The notes beneath the pieces are model-generated. The model ran no database searches and was not told where the DNA came from. It saw nothing but the letters and a program-made list of their open reading frames with translations. A stretch of 64,000 bases of DNA, from positions 11,161,186 to 11,225,185 of the forward strand of contig JARWIR010000013.1 in the NCBI GenBank assembly GCA_029959085.1. The letters are read 5' to 3'. This DNA comes from Nemophila menziesii. Lineage: Eukaryota; Streptophyta; Magnoliopsida; Boraginales; Hydrophyllaceae. Below are positions 47,718-60,738 of this stretch, piece after piece. The translations under genes and the position numbers were made by a program. The number at the start of each line of letters is the position of its first letter. Position 1 is the stretch's first letter.

Positions 47718-48522
47718 CTTGTTCTACATCGGTACGGGTCCGTACCCATGATAATTTTTTATCTTGATTCGCTTATTCCCTTTTTGTCAAGTTTCATAGT
47801 TATATGTGCTGGCGCATCAAGAACAAAAATTAGTTGGGTCTGTACCCATAAAGAACAAAGCTGGCCTTTGAACACAAAATGAATTTTAACTCATGTGGGC
47901 TGTAGGAACAAAAAAAACACAAGATAAATAGCTAAAACTCCTTGGATCAAATATACACTATACAAAACATTTTATCGCCCATACCGGGCTGGCCCCATTG
48001 CAAACAATAACTATAGTGGGCTGGCCCCAGTACCAACACTAAATATATTTTGGGCCTGGACCTGTCACCAACAAAACTATCTGGGGCTGGCCCCATCAGA
48101 CCCAAACAACATATTGGGCCTGGCCCCATAATGTTCGACACTAATAAAAAAACACATCTGCTACTAGATCCACGCACGGTGATGGCGGTGGGAAGGGGAT
48201 AGCGAGGGTGAAGCAGCAGTTAGATCTGGAGAGGAATCGCTTCGACGGTGAAGAATAGCTTCGAGATCTGGTGAAAAATGGTGATGGTGGTGGGGTGGCG
48301 AGGTCACGCGTTGGAGCGGTGGTGTGCAACAGAGGCGGCATTAGTTTGAGTGCGGCAACGAGAAGGAACATTGGCGACGAGAAGGCAGTCTTCGCGGCGG
48401 TCTTTGCAGGGAGAGTCCACAAAAAGCAGTCGTTTTCACGGTGGTAGAAAGCAGCAGAGAGGGAAAGATAGTGGGGATATTGTTGGTGGTGTTGCTGTGA
48501 CGAAAGGGGTGAGATGGGTTTC

Positions 48523-48526
<4 letters not shown>

Positions 48527-48607
<81 letters not shown>
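48527..48607. repeat. (GA)n microsatellite, about 40 units
   Basis: A pure GA/AG run inside MULE B, followed by a second short run near 48636-48649. The Arg/Glu and Ser/Leu repeat frames across it are artefacts. Confidence 0.98.
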
Positions 48608-48610
<3 letters not shown>

Positions 48611-48856
48611 CAGAGAGGGGTGGGTTGAATTCTGCAGAGAGAGAGAGAGTGAAGAGAGGTTGTGGGTGATGGTTCGTGTTCTTAATGGGGTTTGGGGGTG
48701 GTTTTTGTGTGTTTCACTGTGGCTTAAGGATTTGGGGGGTATTTCGGTATTTGACCTCATCTAGTTGGACTAGTTAAGGACTGGTTGGGGTTGGGATTTT
48801 AATTAGAAACCCACTATAGCTGTGGGCTGTAAAAAGTAATTTCCCCTTAAAATATG

Positions 48857-49605
48857 TCCACTTATTCCCCAAATTTCACTTTTATGACACGGGTTTCCTT
48901 TTTAACTGTTGGTTTATTTCGGTAAGTCGTTGTTTGTCATTAAAAAAATTATGCTTGATTGACATATGGTATTTTGGAGACAAATTTAGTGGCCTATACG
49001 TAACATGTGGCTAGTTTTTCCTTAAAAAGCCACCACTCAATCTTATGGGTGATCAAATACTAAAATATACTCTAGTAAAACAAAAGTCACACAAAGACAA
49101 AAAAACAAGTAGTATCAACATGAACCACCAATTTAGTGACTCAATGAGTATCAACTCACTAAGAATCGATACTTTCCAGTTCCGACCACCACCCACCGAC
49201 AACCGTCAGAGATTTTACTAAGTGTACTTAGACGAATTCACTAAGTACAAAAAATCAGAGTATAATCAGCAAATTCATACTTAGAAATTCATTGAGTATG
49301 CTCAGTAAATTCTTTGACTGTGATGCATAAATTACTGAGTACTCATAAAATAATCACTGAGTAACAAATGAATAATCCATAAAAATTCCTTCCATTAACA
49401 AAATAATAATAATACATTTAATAAGGGAGAAACACAATAATAACTAAATATCATAAAATTCACTCCACAAGTTAAATTGTCCAAAACTCCTTAAAAAAAT
49501 ATGTTGTTAAGGCATGTTGACGTAACGCTAATGTCACCTCCGACGTCATTGCTGGTGTCATTGTTTTTTCTACAGTTTTTCTCAAAATCCTTCATTTTAC
49601 TGAGT
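48857..49605. other. Intergenic spacer
   Basis: Nothing recognised. Words such as ACTGAGTA and ACTCAGTA recur at about 49120-49370, perhaps decayed repeat sequence. Confidence 0.4.
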
Positions 49606-49610
49606 GTCCC

Positions 49611-50250
49611 ACTATGGAAGCAGGATTGCCATGGAAATCGAGCTCCCTGAATAATCCATTAAAACTAGTTGGAATAGAAGCTGCTTCGAAAAGCTCCTCG
49701 TCGAAATTACGAACAACTTCGAATAACAGATTCTTTGTCGGATCAAGGTCATGGATCTGTTCACCTTCGTCCATAGAACTGCCACCATGGAAAGAGATCT
49801 GCCATGGAAACCAAGCTCACCCGAGTGCTCCATTAAAACTAGTCAAGATTCAAATAATAGCTTCTTCGTTGGATCAAGGCCATGGACCTGTTCAGCCGCG
49901 TCAATAAATCTGTGTAGTGTTCAATGGCTGGTGAGTTTGTGAGTTACTCAACTCTTGACGGTAGCCATGGTAGATTCGTGAAGATTCCGTCTTCTTCTTC
50001 GCCATGAAACTATTGTCTTCTTCGAGCAACTCGTGAAACTGTTGTCTTCTTCTACATCGACGGTTGTATTTGTTGCTTCTTTGAGAAAGCTACTCGAAGA
50101 CAAAGAAGGTTGTTGCTTCTTGGAGAAAGCTACTCATAAACGGAGAAAACTACTACAACTAGGAGGATGTGAGCTCAAGAACGGAGAGAAGAAAGAGGAG
50201 GTGAGCTCGAGAACAAAGAGAAGAAAGAGAAAATGTTATGGTTTGTAAAC
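49611..50250 (+). pseudogene. GC-richer block with an internal duplication, origin unknown
   Basis: Two imperfect direct copies, about 49611-49780 and 49785-49905, share CTGCCATGGAAA, CCATTAAAACTAGT, AATAACAGATTCTTTGTCGGATC or its variant, and AAGG(T/C)CATGGA(T/C)CTGTTCA. The second lacks about 45 bp. Composition is less AT-rich than the flanks, and frames are open for 60-97 codons on both strands (for example plus 49614-49907 and 50033-50248), but no domain is recognisable. It could be captured gene sequence or a repeat. No function is claimed. Confidence 0.35.
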
Positions 50251-50452
50251 ACGCATGAGCGGAGAGGACATATGAGAGGTGATGAAGGAAGAAATAAATA
50301 TACTAGGGCTTAAAAAATATTATGAATAATTTAATATATAGAGGGATTTTGATAAAAATTGGCATATAGTGTTAAATATTATTTGTGACATTTAGTAAGA
50401 ATAGTGGATTGGTGGGGGTGCGTGGGTCTATAAAGGTGTCTCCAAGACCCGT

Positions 50453-50667
50453 TGGGTTAAAATATAATCTCGTATTATTAATCTCCATATAATCTCGTAT
50501 TATTAATCTGTAGAAATCAGAATGGTTACAATTTGATATGAATATCGTACTATATATAGAAAATCGTAAGTAGTTGTGTAGCTACTAGCTTAAGCTGTTG
50601 CGCAGCTATACTTCGCTTATCGGGTATATCGTTGGTGTATATCCACTTAATATAATAATTTATAACA
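50453..50667 (-). repeat. Left LTR (3' LTR of the minus-strand element)
   Basis: Direct-repeat partner of 54354-54611. It begins TGG on the plus strand and ends ATAACA. It lacks the GCTGCGAGGCTCAAGTTGC and TACAACAAGTCAC stretches present in the right copy. Confidence 0.8.
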
Positions 50668-53600
50668 CCCTCCCTTGGATATTACCAACAAAAGTTTAAA
50701 GTGAGATATATATGATATATGATTGCCTCGTTAAAACCTTGTCAAGAAAACACATTAGGACAAAACTTGATGAAGGAAAAAGAGTACATAATTTCTTGGA
50801 GGGTGTAACATATATTCAGCCTGCCTCGTTAAACCCTTTCTAGGAAAACCCTTTGGAAAAAACCACGGTGAAGGAAAAAAGAGTACAAAATGTCGATATA
50901 TTCTCCCCATCATTGCGAAATCAATTTTTTCTTATAATGCCTTCTTTATGGGTGGCTTGTAGCTTGAATATTGTTGTTGGTAAATATTTAGTGAAGAAAT
51001 CTGTTGGATTCTCACCTGATCATAAATGTGAATAAACAGTAGATTGACATAGGGAGGAGTATATTGTCATTTTTAGATATTTGGCATGCCTCGTTAAAAC
51101 ATTACTAAGAAAAACCATGTGGGAAAAAACCTTAGTGAAGGAAAAAGAGTACAATGCACAAGTATAGTCTCCCCATCATTGTAACACGCGTTATAACAAT
51201 AATTACATTGAATCACATAATACATTTTCAAGACCATAATTCAACATAAGTATAATATAGCTTTAGTTGATAAATCTGTTGGATTCTCGCCTGGGCAAAT
51301 TTGTTTAAATATACTTTGACATCTCACGAACTGATCTTCTATTTCTTGAATCTTCTTCATGAATTTACAGGATGATACAATCTCATCATAAAATAATACC
51401 GTTCTTGTGAGAAAGTAATCCATTCTAACGGCTACCTGTTATATAAAATACTCTTTTATGATTTATGCACTTTATATTCTTCGGGAATCTTTTATGCTCC
51501 AGGCTTTTCTCGTTCTTCGAGAATTTAATATATTTATACACTCTAAGTATTTCGGGCACTTATCATGCTTCAGGCACTTGTGCTTCGAGCACACGTGTTC
51601 ATCAATATCATTGATATCAATCCAAGAATCATGACATTTATCTCGGTTATTTCCTTATCATAGTAAACTCTGCAAGAGTTTTCTAAAAGTAAAATATGAA
51701 TGTCATTGTATCCATAACATGAGAATAGGGACGTCTCCTCATAATCAATTCTTGGTTTATGCAGGAACTTATGTGATACAAGTCGGATTATAGATTTAAT
51801 AAATTGTATGTCCATTTCATTAATTGTCGACAATTTTTACCACTTTGTGGTTTAGGGGATCCTCATTATTTATTTCAAGCCATAGTTCAAAGAAAATATA
51901 TCAATCTCATTAACCGTCTCACGGTTTCATATATTTCCAATAGATAAATAATTTACATAACCTATCTTTATTACCCCAGTCACTTCAGGGACCACTACAA
52001 AATTTATGAGTAATGCATATTCCAGTAGTAGCTGGCTCAATAATTCCCGTCATATAATGTGGATGTGCACATTCCACACGATTTAACATTTAGTCATCAT
52101 TTACTCATGAGATTTCCTTCTTCAGGGCATGGTATATTCTAATTCGACAGGTCAATCATGCCTCTTGCGTTGGTTATATGCATTACAAGTCTACTACGCT
52201 TCATGCATTGGTTAGATACATTACATGTTTACTACGCTTCAGGCGATGGTTAGATGTATTATAGATTCTCCACAATTCATACGCTGGTTAGATATATTTT
52301 AAGTTTACCATGCTTCATGCGTTGGTTAAATTCATTCGCTGACATATTTGTTATATGTCCTTCTAGGACAATAATCTACTGGAGCGTTAACAGTAGATTT
52401 ATAGGATTTTACAACATTCTTTTGTTCATGAATGCATTCCGTATATTATTTACAATATTTCACAAATGAATTGTCTTTTGAACTTCAAGTTTTGATTCTT
52501 TAGTTCGTAGATAGAGATGAGATAATGAATTATATTCCACGATATCTCACGCAATACTTCAGGTTGCGATGTCTCTTCCTAAATTATCTCATCAAAATAA
52601 CATTCTGCAAGACGTGTTTTAAAGATATCACCTTTTAGGTGTTCAAGATATCAAATAATAGAAAGAGAAATAAATATAGTATAAATTTCAACTGTCGGTT
52701 GAAATAGTCTCATAGTCGATTTTACTAGAGAACATTAAACATATGGGTAGTCAATCGACAAAAGAAACTTCTGGTTCTTTTAAGTTGAGTCAAAGTGAAT
52801 TTCCTATTATTTGACTTATTGTCTCTAGATGACCAAGTCGATCATGTCATAATATAAAATTCTTTGGATCGTGATATCTTTGCTTTTGCACAATGTGCAT
52901 TTCAACTGCTTAAATATGTATATAGTACAACCGCGAAGATATAGTACACACTTATGGTGTGACTTTCAAAAATAATGCAAAGATATAAATTGTTATGGAC
53001 ACTTTTTGTTTATACAACATATTCATTTCCGAAAATATCTTTAAATTTAGTAAATCTCTTCATGATTTACTTAAACCAAAATCCTCTAATAATTTTAGTT
53101 ATGTACCACAAGGTAACATAACTTTTAGGCATCCAAAACATTTATTAAGATCGACCAAATGGTTTAGCATACGACCGGTATGCGACCAAAATATAGCTCC
53201 ACTATATCGATAACATTCATGGTTATCATTTCGTGTTAACTTATTTTCTATAACTTTCACTTGCGTAGTTGCGTGACATTTCTTTTTATTCCACGTCTGG
53301 TGGTAAGAAATTTATTTATTTGTAGTATTCAGACTACTAATAATCAAGAATAAAATATTTAATGACCGTAACCTTTACTGGAGTTCGGATCATCAAGACG
53401 TCAATTCCAAATATATTGAAAGACGTTGCAATTTTTCTTGAAAACGCGTTTTTATTCACTCCAGGGAACAAAGTTCCATTCGCTTCAGGAAATGAAATTT
53501 CGTCAAAATAATATAAATCACAATCTTATTATAATAATAAAACATAATATAAATCATAAATTAATTACAAGTACAAAATTAAGTTTCTTCCAGAAGTGCA

Positions 53601-54353
53601 TTTTCATTCACTTCAGGGAATAATTTTTAGCTTGTGAATACAACGTATAATCCACTGGATTTTAGCCACCAACACATCTGTTTTCATATATATATATATA
53701 TATATATATTACAAGTTGTTATATTCACTTCAAGGAATATTATCTATTCGTTTCGGGTAATAAAAGTTGGTTAGTGAACATAAATCATGATTTTAAATTA
53801 GTGATTTCTAATTTTTCTCACTTTCAAGAAAATATAATTTTAACTCATCATATTAAGAAAAACCTTTGCTCACAATATTATTACTCCTGGTATATAACCG
53901 TGATTTGAGATAGAAATTTTCGTATTCATCTAGATTACTTATCTCATAAAATATTAATCATACGATATTATTATTTCAGGAATATTATTGTGATATGGCG
54001 AAATTCTCGTATTCATCTGGAATACTTAATTCATAAAATATTAACATACGATATTATTATTTCGGGAATATTATCATGATATGGCGAAATATTGGAGACA
54101 AAAATATCTAATATGTATTCATCTGAAATACTAATTTTATATTTATATTAATCAATATATATATATATATATAACAAAATTAATACACTTACCATAACTT
54201 ATTCAATAATGTTATCCATACCGAATATGTAGTGTTGCTTATTGAGTTATGGTAGGAAGTAGTGATCCTTTATGAAAAATATGTTTAACTATTTAATCGT
54301 TAGAGACTCGTGCCGATAATATATTATAAAATTAACGACGATAATTCAAAATA

Positions 54354-54611
54354 TGGAGAAATATAATCTCGTATTATTAATCTTCATATAATCTCGTATT
54401 ATTAATATGTAGAATTCAGAATGGTTACAATATGATATGAATATCGTACTATATATATATATAGAAAATCGTAAGTAGTTGTGCAGCTACTAATTTAAGC
54501 TGCTGCGAGGCTCAAGTTGCTGCGCAGCTGTACAACAAGTCACTTATACATGTTACCATTTTATCGGGTATATCGTTGGTGTATATCCGTTTAATATAAT
54601 AATTTATAACA
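54354..54611 (-). repeat. Right LTR (5' LTR of the minus-strand element)
   Basis: Partner of the left LTR, 258 bp, with an expanded (TA)n and about 40 bp of extra internal sequence. Confidence 0.8.
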
Positions 54612-55480
54612 ACAACTAATAAAGTTCATTTTTATCAATCATGATTTTAATGTTTAGTAAACATTACTAATAATACAATTAGCCCCCGTGTGGTTTGTGA
54701 AAATATTTTCTATTTTTGTTTTTAAATTAAATTTTCAGAAAATGGTTCTCGTTTTCATTTTCAATATTTTCAGAAAATATGGAAAACGTCGATTTCACGT
54801 TCTCTAATATAGCTGCGTTTTCATTTAATTTTTCTTAAAAACGGTTTTCATTTAATCTAGCCAAACACATTTTATTAGTATTCTGAAAAATATAGAAAAT
54901 GAAAACAGAAAATACTCATTATTTTTACAAACAAAATAGGGCCTAAATTTTTTCTTTGTTCTTCATCCATGTATCATTTTATATATTTTATACACCAATT
55001 AAATAATTTTTTTAATTTTTAATTTATTTATTTAATACTATATATAATACAACACATAGAAAGTGATATAAAAGAATAAAATAACAACCAATACTTGAAA
55101 TTAAAATAATATTATATATTATTTCAAATTACAATAATTTTTAATACATTTAAATAAAATCTTAAATAAAATCTTAAATAAATTATATAATTTTTCTCTT
55201 CTCATCTATTTTATTTATCATTAATTTATAGTGATCTTTAATCTTATTCTTAAAATAATTATGAAAAAACAAAATGCAAAACTAGTACAACTTCTATCCA
55301 AGTGGGGGGTCGTTTGCTTTTTGACTACTTTTTGCTGATATACAGCTGTGAGTCCCAAATCCATAGCTAGTGGTCACTTGAAATTAACGGATGTGATCAA
55401 TTAAATTGTTAATGGAGGGCAGTTAAAAGATGATCGTATAAAATAAGCAGTTTGAAGATGACTTCAACGACTTCCACGTA
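54612..55480. other. AT-rich spacer
   Basis: Nothing recognised. Runs of TTTTCAGAAAATAT-like palindromic words lie at about 54700-54910. Confidence 0.4.
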
Positions 55481-55621
55481 GGAAAGCCTTACCTTACAGC
55501 CTGTAAGAATCTCACGTGTTACGAGTTTGAATCGCTTTGACTTTTTAGATCGTTTGCCCAAACATAAAGGGGTTCTCGGACCCACTCGCCGCAAGGAGCG
55601 TGTTTCTCTGCCGCACCTTTT
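55480..55621 (+). mobile_element. Candidate Au-like SINE, degenerate
   Basis: A B-box-like GAGTTTGAATC at 55522-55532 is followed by GGGGTTCTCGGACCCACTCGCCGC, then AGGAGCGTGTTTCTCTGCCGCACC and a T-run. From memory this parallels the 3' half of plant Au SINEs (CCGGACCC..GCGCA..GGGAGC...GGGCTGCC plus T-run). No convincing A box or TSD was found, so the 5' edge is a guess. Confidence 0.4.
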
Positions 55622-56599
55622 TAATAAAGAATTTTTTTTTTGGATTTGGATCCTCTGCTAACTACCTTTCTATCCTAACTATCTTAACAACTAATTATAA
55701 TTAAAATAATTATATTTTATTATATTTATCTATAATTAATTTTCCAAATTAATAATAAACTTCCTCCAAAATAATTTCTATTAAAATAAAGGGATAATGC
55801 ACATTTAAATCATGATTTACATTGTTTATACCCAAATGTTGACACGTGAATATTTCTTCCCAAATAAATTAGGTTGTTTTACATTTAAATCAAATTAACA
55901 TTACTCAATTACTTTGTTACCCTCTCTAGCTAATATCTTATTTTTATTAATACAGACCAATAACAGCTGCCGCCACCCATATTCCAAAATCAAATTCACC
56001 TCTCGGACACCACCACCACCCAAGAAGGCTCATCTTTCCTAATCACAACCACCACTGCCATGAATCGGGTGTGAGAGTTGATGGAGTTTGGAGTAGGGGC
56101 ATCAAATAATAATAATTAATATTACTCACCGTACAGATAGTGAACACGCGCCACCTACACTTTCTGCTATACGCCCCGTGTAGTGTAAGTCTCTGCATAT
56201 ACTTCTTCAAAAAATTTGATTTTTGTGTTAACAAAATTCAATCTTGCGAGGTAAATTCAACATTTTAACTAAAATTAACCATGTTTGGAAGCTCTGTAAT
56301 TGTAATTGTTTAAAAACTGTTCAAAGTTTGAAAGAGCTATTGATTTGATTGTCACTAAATTTCTTTTATATGCCCCTAAAGGAAGGATCTTGATGTTTTA
56401 TTATAACGTTCATTTGCTTGGAAGGTAAGAAAAATTATAAACAAATATGATCAGGTTTATTGCATCAGTGGTCCTTGTATAATTCAAATTAACTAAAGCA
56501 ATATCATGTTTCAAATATCAAACAAACCCTTATAATTCCGAAAACTACTTTTAGCTCATACGATAACTTTTTCACTTTCTCATTTCAGGAAGCCCGAAT

Positions 56600-57703
56600 C
56601 TCCAACACAACCTGATATTGTTACAGCAGCAGCTAAGGGATGTTCATAGCTAGCTTTATGGCACTATCACTTGGAAAAATGAGTAAAGGGTTTCAGAAAT
56701 TCTTCATTTAATTGCTAACAGATGTGAATTTAATTGAGTTATACTTGATTATATTATAAGTTGTTACATTTGATTTATTAGTATATTCAGTTGTTTAGTA
56801 AGAAGGGGAATATCAAACCAGTTACATTTGGCAAAGATTCTGCTACTTTTCAAGCAGGTCAAAGAAAAGAAAATGAAGATCTGTTATATTTCTATTTTTA
56901 GTTCATCTTTATTGTTTTTTATGTCAACTTAATTTTACAATTCATTCACAACCGGATTAGGAGTATTCTTTGTATTCAATAAATGTTGAGTAAAGAACTC
57001 ATTAACCTAACTTTTACATCTCACAAAAGTCACTTTTCAATCACTTTTCTTGCTCTAATGTTTATACTATCTCATCACAAAACCAGGAAAGGAAAAAAGA
57101 AAAGGAGGAGCCATAAATAATCTAGGATATGAGCCTGAGCCATACCATAAATGCAGCCTTTCAATGAATTAAATAAACAAAAAATAGCCATTAAATCTAT
57201 TATTATTGATCAAAAAACTTAGCAGGTGAAATGGTATCAAATTATATATTTTATCCAAAATCTTTTTGATGTCGAAGAGAAGTAAATGTATTCTTATTAC
57301 TAATATGCGGCAACAAGTATTTTTGAATGGAGCTGCTCATCATTTTACGCATGGGAATGTGATGCATAGAGTTGTTCCTCACGTGACAACTGAAAAAGTG
57401 ATGCACTGAGCTGATGAGTCATCCTCTTGGCAGCAGGTAAGTGATGCACAGAGCTGATGAGTCATCCTTTTGGCAGCAGGTACATGGGACTTGCAGGTGC
57501 TAATGGGACAGCTGAGATAATTCCAATACAAAAAGCTGGTGAACAGAAAAATAGCAGCCCGTAAAAATCGTTTGTTGCAAAATTTGGACTTAAATTTTTC
57601 GCCAGTTAGAGAGACAAGTTGTGATATTTCAAGTGTTCATGTGGGGTTGGGTTCGAAGCGAGCTGCAATAGTGGTTTTCTCGAAAGATAAAGTGATAGAT
57701 AAT
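56600..57703 (+). pseudogene. Possible captured coding fragments, function unknown
   Basis: Several short open stretches look more coding-like than their surroundings. At about 56805-56880 the reading is NIKPVTFGKDSATFQAGQRK. At about 57552-57703 the plus frame is open for 50 codons, beginning IAARKNRLLQNLDLNFSPVR and continuing to the outer solo LTR insertion at 57704. Between them, a 42-bp segment (GTGATGCAC..GAGCTGATGAG..GGCAGCAGGTA) is present twice in tandem at about 57401-57484. Frames are shifted between blocks. I do not recognise the parent gene. If these are exons, element C would be a Pack-MULE. Confidence 0.3.
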
Positions 57704-60700
57704 TGATGTCTCCTCATTTGTGATAGATTTATGTTAAGATGAGACATCATTTTTAGTGTTTTAGAAGTCAATAATGTCGATTTTCTTGAGTTTTAGTGCA
57801 CTTTCCTATTTTGAGTCTTGATTTGTAGAATTATTATTTTTAGAGCATATTGGGTTTAATTGTTTATTTAGTGTGTAGCTTTAAGGATAATTATGGAGAT
57901 TAATTAGAGTCCAAGTCAAAGACAACAACTTATGGAAAGAGATTAGCATGGTAATTGGAGATAAGGAAATAAAAGCTAAAAAGATGGAAAAGGAAAAGCT
58001 GCCTAAATCTGGGATTCTGCATACACGTCGAAAGATGTGGGTTTTTACCTAAGAAATAGGCCGAATTTGGAGATTTCCTTCTTTGGGGTCAAGATAATTC
58101 TGTTGCGATTCTTTTGGTATATTATGCAGCAAAATCCGACCAATAACGAAGAAGATATGCTTAAAACGGTGCAGCAGTGTTTATCTTTATTTCCATACGA
58201 ATTTGAGTTGGGCTAGAAGTCCATTACCTTAACTATTCCTCAAGAAAACGAATTAGGTCTTCTAAACACCTATAAATACACCCTTATATCACTTGTAAAT
58301 CATCCTTGCTTAGAGAAAACCTTAATATTATTCCTTAGTTTATTGTAGAGAGCAAGATGATGTCTTTTGTAATTTCTTTTAGTTTATTTCCTTCAGGTAT
58401 GAACTAAACCTCCCATAGCTTGGGTTTTGCATCATGTATAAACTATGAATTCTAATTCTTCTATCTAAGTTTCTTTGGGAATTATATGTTTTAATCTGAT
58501 ATTAGCTACTTACTTTATATTTGCTTATGTGTTTTGATTTAATGTCTTTCCTAGAACTGATCACTTTAGGATTGTTTTAATAGTAGTTAGATGGTCTCCT
58601 TGACAGGGTGTTTAACTATTGAACCACCACATAATGTCTAGTGTCAATAGCTGATGTCTCCTCATTTGTGATAATAAATTATACTTATGAGACATCATTT
58701 TAGGCTTATTTATTAGTTTATAGGTCGAATCCAGCTTAGTTTAGTGCACTTTCCTATTTTGAGTCTTGATTTGTTGAATTATAATTTTTAGAGCATATTG
58801 GGTTTAATTGTTTATTTAGTGTGAAGCTTTAAAGATAATTATGGAGCTTAATTAGAGTCCAAGTCAAAGACTACAACTTATGGAAAGAGATATGTATGGA
58901 AATTGGAGATAGAAGGAAACTGAGTTCAATTAGGAAAAGGAAAAGCTACCTAAATCTGGGATTCTGCATACACGTCTAAAGATATGCGTTTTTACCTAAG
59001 AAATAGGCCGATTTTGGTAATTTCCTTCTTTAGGGTCAAGATAATTCTGTTGCGATTCTTTTGGTATCTTATGGAGCTCAAACCGACCAATAACAAAGAA
59101 GATATGCTCAAAACGGTCCAGCAGTGTTTATCTTTATTTCCTTACGAATTTGAGTTGGATTAGGAGTCCATTACTTTCCTTCTCCTTCAAGAAAACGAAT
59201 TAGGTCTTCCTATACCCTATAAATACAGCCTCTTAACACTCTAAAATCATCCTTGGCCAGACCTTAAGGCCAAGAGGAAGCTGCAACACAAGAGAAGAAG
59301 TCTGGAAGGAGCAAAACATCATATGTCTTCTTCAACCTCTTATTTTGTAATTCTTTTCTCTTCTCTTCTTTGTATGAATTAATTCTTATTAGTTTGAGTT
59401 TTAGCATATATGTATGAACCCTAGTTTTGATTGACATCTATCTAATTTGGGAATTTAATGTTTTAAATTGAATTATAGTTTTTATTCTCTGTTTATGTGT
59501 TTGGATTTATATTCTGTGTTCTTGTGGAACCGCGGCCATATAGAATTACCATCTAGTAATTAGGTCACCATTGACAACGGTGTTTAATTGCATGTTTAGC
59601 ACATAACGTCTAGTATTAGGTCTGATCTGACAACCCAACCTAGCTAGATAATCACTATGGTTTAGTTCTTGTGACTATTTACCAATTACAGGAAAAGTTT
59701 GCTTAGGAAGCCTTATTGACACAGGTAAATCCTATTTTAAACTACCGATAGCGAATTGGGACCGATTAGGGAAATACTACATAATTCACCCTTACATGTT
59801 TAGAACGGCAAAACTAGTGGGGATTGCATGCTATTTACTCAAGCTAACCTTCATACTATCTTCTTTCCTTTTCTTTTATTTATTTTCTGTCTTTAGTTTA
59901 TTAGCTTAGTTTTATTATGAAAACCAAATAAATATTTGTCTTTCTCTTCTTTCTACTTGCGTATTATCTTTTCTATCTTTAATATCTGCACTTGAATAAT
60001 TTGCATAAGTTCTTCTTAACCTTCGTAGTCCCTGAGGAACGAATCTTACTTATTCATTAAAACTTGCATACGATCTGTATACTTGCAGAACCGTGTTAGC
60101 TTAGGGTGTTTATTTTCACTTATTTTATACATCTTTTTATCACACCTTAAGCCACACCAATAGCAGTTCTGACAAAACATAATTCTAACTAGATAGTCAT
60201 TAGGGTTTGTTTTAACCACCATATCACCAATTGATTGTAGTGTGCTGGATAGGGCCTTAGTGGCGTTTGATAACCCTATTTGAGTCCTCGTCTTGGTTGT
60301 GCCGTAGCCCCCTTAGTCGCTCTCAAGGTCTAAGATTGGGGAATTTAGAATCCTGACTAAGTATACCAAGAGCTAATATTCTCCCTTATGAACTGGATTT
60401 GTAGATAGAATTAGAAGGATTAGTGCATACTAGCAAAACCTAAGCTATACCTCTCATCTCATATTCTTAATCTTTTACTTTATTGTCTTTATTTTCCTAG
60501 TTTTAGTTATTAATCTCGAAATTTAATTGCTTTATTTTCTGTCTTTTAATTATTTACTTTTACTCGTTATTGTTTCCTACGCGATTAACACACTTAAGTC
60601 CCTGAGAACGAACTCTACTTATCATTAAAACTTGCATACGTCCTGTAATACTTGCAGTACAGTGCCTGTCTAGGGTGAGAGTGCGTAGTTTTCCATACTT

Positions 60701-60738
60701 AAATTGATCTTATTTTTATCACACCCTAGGCGACACCA
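57704..60738 (+). mobile_element. Outer solo LTR, about 1522 bp, interrupted
   Basis: Starts TGATGTCTCCTCATTTG and ends GGCGACACCA. A perfect 7-bp direct repeat, AGATAAT, flanks it at 57697-57703 and 60739-60745. The left part, 57704-58651, and right part, 60165-60738, are split by a closely related LTR. There is no internal region or partner LTR, so it is a solo LTR left by recombination. The 7-bp repeat is longer than the 5 bp usual for plant LTR elements, and chance may add two bases. A TATAAATA at about 58280 may be the LTR promoter. Confidence 0.85.
58652..60159 (+). mobile_element. Inner solo LTR, 1508 bp, same family
   Basis: Starts TGATGTCTCCTCATTTG and ends AAGCCACACCA, flanked by the 5-bp TSD ATAGC at 58647-58651 and 60160-60164. 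Its first about 560 bp match the outer copy at roughly 90% by eye (for example GGGATTCTGCATACACGTC and AAGTCAAAGAC(A/T)ACAAC). The ends match too: CCTGAGGAACGAA against CCTGAGAACGAA, and TTTTTATCACACC. TATAAATACA occurs at about 59218-59227, the likely LTR promoter. Confidence 0.9.

Larger units (their letters stand above)
46539..48846. mobile_element. Mutator-like element B, related to element A, triple nest
   Basis: A perfect 10-bp direct repeat, TTAAAATATG, lies at 46529-46538 and 48847-48856. The left end starts AGGAAAATACAAACTG. The right end, reverse-complemented, starts GGGGAAATTACTTTTTACAG and matches the left end of element A very well. Like A, the interior is GC-rich, with repeated GGCTGGCCCCA words (about 47975-48130), GGTGGTGGGG triplets (about 48260-48330) and a long (GA)n. 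A hAT-like element carrying a Stowaway MITE is inserted in its left part. Without these, about 1.24 kb remains. Frames such as 48350-48628 show no known domain. Confidence 0.75.
50453..54611 (-). mobile_element. Degenerate Ty1/copia-type LTR retrotransposon
   Basis: Two direct LTRs bound the region, 50453-50667 and 54354-54611. They share ATATAATCTCGTATTATTAA (given twice in each), GAATGGTTACAA and ATCGGGTATATCGTTGG. The element reads on the minus strand, with a polypurine tract CCAAGGGAGGG next to the left (3') LTR and LTR start TGTTATAAATTATT. Next to it lie three copies (about 50726, 50822, 51089) of a noncoding module starting TGCCTCGTTAAA and ending GAAAAAGAGTAC, familiar from plant copia 3' regions. 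Minus frames near 51290 (GENPTDLSTKAI) and 51020 resemble the end of copia RNase H, 'NLADLFTKALP'. The rest of the interior is decayed AT-rich sequence with repeated TTCACTTCAGGGAA words. No TSD was found. Confidence 0.7.

Noticed and set aside
48350..48760. Arg/Glu and Ser/Leu repeat ORFs
   Set aside because: Translations of a (GA)n microsatellite.
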